Below, one piece after another: positions 57,909 through 64,000 of a stretch of 64,000 nucleotides of DNA. Each line of letters begins with the position of its first letter. The stretch's first letter is position 1. This stretch comes from Hydractinia symbiolongicarpus (Eukaryota; Cnidaria; Hydrozoa; Anthoathecata; Hydractiniidae), in contig NC_079880.1 in NCBI RefSeq assembly GCF_029227915.1, forward strand, positions 10,009,501 to 10,073,500, read 5' to 3'. Below the pieces are notes generated by a model. It was not told the DNA's origin, did not search any database, and saw nothing but the letters and a program-made list of their open reading frames with translations. The position numbers and the translations under genes were made by a program.

Positions 57909-59304
57909 CTAGCCGGGAAACCCGGCGTTGAAACACCGGGGTGAGCCACAGGTAACTGTTGCTGAACGCCCTAAGGAGCGCCTAAAAAGAACTGCAAACT
58001 GTGCGACACGGTCAGGTGGAGCGCTTTAGTACAGGTATGCAGTATGTCGTAAATCAAGTAAAGCGCATACACCATTGTAGTGTTGCGACTGTAACATATT
58101 TTTTAAAAAATAACTTTTCCACAACAAAGGCTGAAATAAAAACACAGTTTACAACCGTTGTGACTCCGTCATAGCAAAAACAATCCGTCAATATTATTTT
58201 ATTTTGCGGTATAAGTTTTTGTAAAAGTTAAAAAATTAATCGTGACACCGGGCTAAGTGCTTAGTTACAGTTAAACAGAGTTGAACAGGCGTATATGGAC
58301 AATACCCTTTTGAAAAAAACTTTATCGCAGACTCTGTTTAAATAAAAACACAAGAAACAGTCCATTGCTAACACAGGGCTGAGTGGTTAGCCCAAGTAAG
58401 CAGTGTTGCACATTCGTACAGGCGTTATTCCCAAGAAAGTTTAAAATTAATTGTCACAGTGGGCTAACCCCTTAGTACAGGTCATCGCACATGCGCATAT
58501 AGGCGTAATACTTTTTTCCAAAATAAACTTCGGTTTAAATAAAAACACAGGGAACAGCCTGTCGTTACCCGTCCAGCTAAAACAATCGCTCAGTCATTTT
58601 ATTTGCAGAAAACGTTTTCAGGAAAATGTGTAAAAGATGTAGCTACCTAGCTAACTGCATTTAGCATAAGAATTATTGCTTAAGAATATTGTTGTAACCA
58701 AACTGCATTTTATACTTGCACTTTTTAAGGAGCTACCACTTTTTAAGGAGCTAGCTAAATAGCCACAGCCTCAACATAAAAATAAATGTTGGCTAGGATA
58801 AAAAGCTCTTATACCAAACAGAATAGCAATAAGTGAGGCTCTAGCTAGCTAGTAGCTATAGCTAGCTAATCTTCGTTCCTAGCCAAACATCCTAAAACTG
58901 GTGCGTTTAAGATCTGTACGTGGCTAAAAAACGTGACAATATATTTATCCTAACATTGAAAACAAACAGAAAACAAATATTACAAATATATAAGGCTTTT
59001 AGAAGATAAAAAAGTCAAACAGGCCTACAAACCTCACACACTGACCACAAACACGACCATTATCAAAATGGCCTTCGTTCCGCGAAGATCTTGGATTCTT
59101 TCTGGTCGCGAAATTCTTGTTTTTTTTTTAAAGAATCAGCCGTTGTGAATGGTATTTCACGCGCGAGCGGTCAAAACAAAGTCGGTAAAAATATATCGCA
59201 TTTGGTATCGGCGCGTAATTTACAAAATTTCGTGTTTCCGTTACGGGACGCGGCTTTCGCGGACACACAGACAGACAGACGGAATACGGCTATTATTAAA
59301 GAGA
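57909..59304 (-). mobile_element. Helitron-like array unit, 1,396 bp
   Basis: Starts CTAG then 'ccgggaaacccggcgttg' with a second type of 3' hairpin (cccggcg/cgccggg in the sister unit). Internal repeats with 'gggctaagtgcttag' and 'gtttaaataaaaacacaag', a TAGC-rich tract, and the end ..attattaaagaga. Nearly the same length and order as the next unit. Confidence 0.85.
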
Positions 59305-60724
59305 CTAGCCGGGAAACCCGGCGTCGAAACGCCGGGTTAAGCCACAAGTAAAGGTGTGATCCGGCATTGAACACTCTGTGGAGCGCTTAATAAGAGCTGT
59401 AAACTGTCCCACACGATCAGGTGGAGCGCTTTAGTACAGGTATGTATGTCGTTAATCATTTGAAGCGCATACAACATTATAGTGTGCGACTGTAACATAT
59501 TTTTCAAAAAATAACTTTTCCGCAACGATAACTGATATAAAAACAGAGTTTACAAAGTGTTGTTACTCCATCATAGCAAAAACAATCGGTCAATATTATT
59601 TTATTTTGTGTCTTTTTAAAAGTTAAAAAATTAATCGTGACACTGGGCTGAGCGCTTAGTACAGTTAAACCGTGTTGTACAGCGTATAGTAATAATACCC
59701 TTTTGAAAAAAACTTTCTCGCAGACACAGGGCTGAGCGGTTAGTCCAGGCGTGATTCCCAAGAAAGTTTAAAAATTAATTGTCACAGTGGTGGGCTGACC
59801 TTAGTATATACAGGTAAACGGTGTTGCACATGCCCATAGGCGTAACAGCCTTTTACAAAAAACAGTCTGTTTTTAACACTGGGCTAACCGCTTAGTACAG
59901 TTAAACACAGTTGAACAGGCGCATAAGGCGTATTACCCTTTTCCAAAAATGTTCATTGCAACTTCGGTTTAAATAAAAACACAGGGAACAGCCTGTCGTT
60001 ACTCGTCCAGCCAAAACAATCGCTCAGCCATTTCATTTGCAGAAAAAGTTTGCAGAAAAATAATAAAATATGTAGCTATACCTAGCTAGCTAACTGCATT
60101 TAGCATAAAAATTATATATTGCTTAAGAATATTGTTGTAGCCAAACTGCATTTTTATACTTTCACTTTTTAAGGAGCTAGCTAAATAGCCACAGCCTCAA
60201 CATAAAAATAAATGTTGGCTAGGATAAAAAGCTCTTATACCATACAGAATAGCAATAAGTGAGGCTCTAGCTAGCTAAGTAGCTATAGCTAGCTAATCTT
60301 CATTCCTAGCCAAACATCCTAAAACTGGTGCGTTTAAGATCTGTACGTGGCTAAAAAACGTGACAATATATTTATCCTAACATTGAAAACAAACAGAAAA
60401 CAAATATTACAAATATATAAGGCTTTTAGAAGATAAAAAAGTCAAACAGGCCTACAAACCTCACACACTGACCACAAACACGACCATTATCAAAATGGCC
60501 TTCGTTCCGCGAAGATCTTGGATTCTTTCTGGTCGCGAAAATCTTGGGTTTTTTTTTAAAGAATCAGGCGTTGTGAATGGTATTCCACGCGCGAGCGGTC
60601 AAAACAAAGTCGGTAAAAATATATCGCATTTGGTATCGGCGCGTAATTTACAAAATTTCGTGTTTCCGTTACAGGACGCATCTTTCGCGGACAGACAGAC
60701 AAAATACGGCTATTATTAAAGAGA
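59305..60724 (-). mobile_element. Helitron-like array unit, 1,420 bp
   Basis: Sister of 57,909-59,304: CTAG, 'ccgggaaacccggcgtcg', perfect hairpin partner 'cgccggg', same internal order, with long identical stretches in the last 450 bases (e.g. 'tggccttcgttccgcgaag'). Ends ..attaaagaga directly before the next CTAG. Confidence 0.85.
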
Positions 60725-60848
60725 CTAGCCGTTAACCCGTGGAAAAATCCACGGGGTCGCCCGTCCTTTATATACCGCATTTCGTGTTTCCGTAACAGGA
60801 CGCGGCTTTCGCGGACAGACAGACAAAATACGGCTATTATTAAAGAGA
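60725..60848 (-). mobile_element. Helitron-like array unit, 124 bp
   Basis: Minimal unit: CTAG-CCGTTAA-CCCGTGGA-AAAA-TCCACGGG, 'cgcatttcgtgtttccgt', 'cgcggctttcgcggac', GACA units, ..ttaaagaga. Abuts neighbours on both sides with no extra base. Confidence 0.9.
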
Positions 60849-61033
60849 CTAGTCGTTGCCCGTGGAAAAATCCACGGGTTCGCCCGTCCTTTATATTTAC
60901 CCGACGCAACAAAGTGGATAAAAATATATCGCATTTGATATTCGTGTTACCGTAACATCATTTTCTAACTCAGCGGGGGGTCCGCGCAGAGACAGACAGA
61001 CGGAATACGGCTATTATTATATTATTAAAGAGA
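60849..61033 (-). mobile_element. Helitron-like array unit, 185 bp
   Basis: Same 3' hairpin and CTAG as the previous unit, plus 'gacgcaacaaagtggataaa' and 'cagcgggg' segments as in the unit at 7.3 kb. Ends ..attaaagaga before the CTAG at 61,034. Confidence 0.88.
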
Positions 61034-61792
61034 CTAGTAGATTAGGCCCGTGGAAAAATCCACTTAGGCAGAAAAACAATTGAAAAGTTCTGTCATTTGA
61101 ATTTTGATGACATCAGCAAATATTTCAGTATATTGAATATGCCTTTTACTAAAAAAAATAATCTGAAAATGCATAAAAAGAAAGTATATAAGTCATAATT
61201 TAACAAAAAAGTTCTTAAAATCTAACACAAAATATCAAATGTCAAATCGCATGAAATCCTCCCAACAAAACGTCAGACAAAATATGAAAAACAACGGCGT
61301 GCAAGGTGTAAAATCTAGTTAGTAGAAAGTTACAACATTGACAGTCACAACCCAGACAGTTACGACAACAATAATAATAATGTCAGAAATAACACATCTC
61401 AAATATGTATACATCTTATTATGTGATTATGTTGAAAACCTTCGATATTTTAATCTTTAAAATGTCGAAAAGAAAGGCTTGCAACAGTAAGCACAGATCT
61501 ATGAAATAAGTTCTTTATGCATTTTAAACATTGTCTTTTCCCTAAATGCTTATACAACAATACAACCTGAACAACATAAAAAAACGAAACTTAAACAAAC
61601 CCAAAACACCAAAAAACAAAAAGTTAAACCTTGAAAAATCATTTATTCGGTTGCATACCATCCTCTCCCGCACGACAAAGAAGACATAATTTTTTCGGCG
61701 ACTTCAAAGAGAATTTCGGCAACATCAAAGGAAAATGGCGATATCAACTTTGCCTGTCACAGAGACACGGAACTGGTGTATTATTATATAGA
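61034..61792 (-). mobile_element. Helitron-like array unit, 759 bp
   Basis: Starts CTAGTAGATTAGG and the GTGGA/TCCAC hairpin. Contains 'gaaaggcttgcaacagtaag' and 'cacgacaaagaagacata' shared with the much longer unit at 52,637-57,908. Ends 'ttattatataga'. Confidence 0.85.
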
Positions 61793-62524
61793 CTAGTCGA
61801 TAAAGCCCGTGGAAAAATCCACTTAGGCAGGAGGACAATGTAAAAATTGATTATTTTAGACTTTTTGCTGACGTCAGCAGTGCAGATACAAAAAAGAATT
61901 AGCGAAATTTAGTTTATTGGTTGCCTGTAATGTGTAGAGGCTAAAACCCTCATGAGAAAAATGTATTGGATCATGGGTTTTCGACGAACGTATAAGGAAA
62001 TATAAGGGTTTGAAAATTTGGCTGATGTCAGCAAAGACCCGCAATCACACATAAATTTTTTTTCCAGAATTTTATATATCTAATGTCTTCATTGTATAGA
62101 TCTTGAAAAGCTGATCAAGAAAATGTATAGGATTATGTACTTTTGACAAACAGTTTCAGAGATATTAAGGTTTGAAGATTTTTTGATGACGTCATCAACC
62201 CGTCCATTCCAAAACGGATTCGGGGACCCAGGTTTGGGAAAATAACCCAAATTGGTCCTAGGTGGTCCCTAGTTACCCACGCGGTGAAAAATCATTGACG
62301 TCACCACCTCGTTTCCTAGTTATTTGGCCTCAAAGTTTTAGGTGCACTGTGATGGCTTCATTAATATAGGATATTGACGTTAAAGTAGTGTTATTTTCGT
62401 CGCGCCGTAACGTCAGAAAATTTGACATATTAGAGTTGCATTTTTCGGCAACATCAAAGGAAATGAAGACATCCACTTTGTCTGTCACAGACACACAGAC
62501 ACACTTAGCGTATTATTATATAGA
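61793..62524 (-). mobile_element. Helitron-like array unit, 732 bp
   Basis: CTAGTCGATAAAGCCC start, hairpin, then 'gctgacgtcagcagtgca', 'gacaaacagtttcagagata' and 'ggtccctagttacccacg'. End: 'gcgtattattatataga'. Matches units at 38.9, 47.9 and 62.5 kb. Confidence 0.85.
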
Positions 62525-63113
62525 CTAGTCGATAAATCCCGTGGAGTAATCCACTTAGGCAGAAGGACAATGGAAAAACAGGTTGTTTTAGTTTTTTTGC
62601 TGACGTCAGCAGTGCAAATACAAAATAAATATATTTTTTCAGAAATTTGTATACCTGTTGCCTTCATGGTATAGATCTTGAAATGCTGATCAAGAAAATG
62701 TATATGATCATGTATCTTTGACAAACGGTTGCTGAGATATCAAGGTTTAAAAGTTTTTTGATGACGTCATCAAACCGTCCATTCCGAAACGGATTCGGGG
62801 ACCCAGGTTTGAAAAACTTACCCAAATTGGTCCCAGGTTGTCCCTAGTTACCCACGCAGTGAAAAAACATTGACGTCACCACCTCGTTTCCAAGTTATTT
62901 GGCCTCAAAGTTTTAAAGGCATTGTAATGGCTTCACTAATCTTAATTAACTTTCCTTTGACGTCAATACTATTTTATCGGTAAAGTTTGGTAAATTACAG
63001 AACAATTTTATAGGCGATGTTTTATAGAATTTGTTAAAGAAAATTTTGAAGAATGTAATCCACTTTGCAAAAGTGACAGACAGACACACGGAACTGGCGT
63101 ATTATTATAGAGA
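62525..63113 (-). mobile_element. Helitron-like array unit, 589 bp
   Basis: CTAGTCGATAAATCCC start and the same body order as the previous unit. Its 5' part ('ctttgacgtcaatac', 'ggtaaattacagaac') matches the + oriented copy at 46.9 kb. Ends 'attattatagaga'. Confidence 0.85.
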
Positions 63114-64000
63114 CTAGTCAATAAGGCCCGTGGAGAAATCCACTTAGGCAGAAGGACAATGGGAAAATAGGTTCTTTTAGATGTTTTTCTGACGTCAGCA
63201 GTGCATATACAAAAAAATGTTCTTAAAATCTTACACAAAATGTCAAATATCAAATCGCATTAAATCCTCCACACAAATCTTACACAAAATAAAAAAGAAC
63301 AGCTTGCAAGGTGTAAAATCTAGTTGATAAAAAGTTACAACAACGACACTCAAACATCGACACTCACAACACTAAACTCACAAAACCGACAGTAAGAAGA
63401 CCGACAGTTACAACACCAACAGTCACAACACGGATAATAACAATGTCAGAAATAACGCATCTCAATTATGTACATACATCTTATAAGTGATTATGTTGAA
63501 AACCCTCAGTATTTTATTCTGAAGTGTCAAAAAGGAGGCCTCCAAGAGTTAGCACAAATCAACAAAAATAAGTTTTTTACACAGTTTAAATATTGTTTTT
63601 CCCTTACGCTTATACAAAAATATAAAAAAGCCATAGTTTGGAAAAAATCAAATTTAAATCTAGAAAAATCAGTCATTTCAGTTGCATACCTTTCTCTCCC
63701 ACAAAAATTTACACAAAATGTAAAAATCAACCAGTTAAGAACACAAAAATTTTCTCTTTTAGTTCCGTACTGCCCTTTACCAACAATTTTAAACATAAAT
63801 GTCAAAAAATCAATAAGCAAAGAATAAACTTGAATCAACAAAGATTATGTGAAGAGCTTGAAACACTAATCAAAATAATGTATAGAATCAAGTACAACAC
63901 TTACAATAATACAGTAATAAAGTCAGAAATAAGACATCTCAAATATTTACTTCATTGAAAACCTTTAATATTTCAATCAGAAGTGTCAAAAAACATCAAA
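63114..64000 (-). mobile_element. Helitron-like array unit, continues past the window
   Basis: CTAGTCAATAAGGCCC start, hairpin, 'ctgacgtcagcagtgca', then a series of the degenerate interior repeats (e.g. 'caatcagaagtgtcaaaaaa'). No 5' end before 64,000. Confidence 0.8.

Noticed and set aside
60495-60912. ORFs across the 60.5-60.9 kb repeats
   Set aside because: The same frames recur in every copy of the Helitron-like units and carry no protein motif.
60725-61033. CRISPR-like direct repeats
   Set aside because: The repeats are whole transposon units with terminal hairpins and variable length in an animal genome; no spacers of constant size.

Overview
This is an AT-rich (roughly two-thirds A+T) animal nuclear window: coding exons are short, bounded by GT-AG introns of a few hundred bases, and embedded in dense transposon debris. 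The best gene is an extracellular multidomain membrane protein of the VWDE type (von Willebrand factor D and EGF domains). Its SUEL-type lectin module, the DIRS, ISL2EU, Helitron and hAT elements, and the compact introns suggest a marine invertebrate. I favour a cnidarian, perhaps a hydrozoan; that is inference and the species is not determined.

Layout. 0.9-1.4 kb: one ankyrin-repeat exon on the + strand, with a possible short last exon at 3.5 kb. 5.1-22.2 kb: the VWDE-like gene on the - strand. I could resolve 20 exons whose joins keep frame and total exactly 1,314 codons plus stop for the form starting at 18,631. Two further in-phase exons (TSP1 plus EGF) start with their own signal peptide at 22,183 and would give a 1,509-residue form. 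23.9-25.5 kb: a decayed DIRS-like retroelement. 26.1-26.6 kb: three short Helitron-like units in tandem. 27.2-32.6 kb: an ISL2EU DNA transposon (THAP-DDE transposase plus opposed SWIM/YqaJ gene) split by a nested hAT element with a 5-bp target duplication. 33.6-37.7 kb: a decayed autonomous Helitron (Rep/helicase) on the - strand. 40.0 kb: an isolated + strand signal-peptide exon. 41.7-46.5 kb: a non-LTR retrotransposon interrupted by a 2,035-bp TA-flanked transposon carrying a 54-bp minisatellite. 47.9-64.0 kb: a long head-to-tail array of Helitron-like non-autonomous units, itself interrupted by a tRNA-derived SINE and an RTE-like retrotransposon.

How it fits together. The only clearly functional host gene is the VWDE-like receptor or matrix protein: signal peptide, lectin, D8C, beta-sandwich modules, vWD, EGF, cadherin-like domain, one transmembrane helix and a short tail. 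Everything from about 22.7 kb rightwards is essentially transposon-built. Its most striking feature is the concatemer of elements that share a 3' hairpin plus CTAG and a 5' TC end, all pointing the same way and abutting directly.

Limits: exon boundaries come from reading splice sites and phase by eye, and no homology search was possible. Family names rest on recognised motifs.
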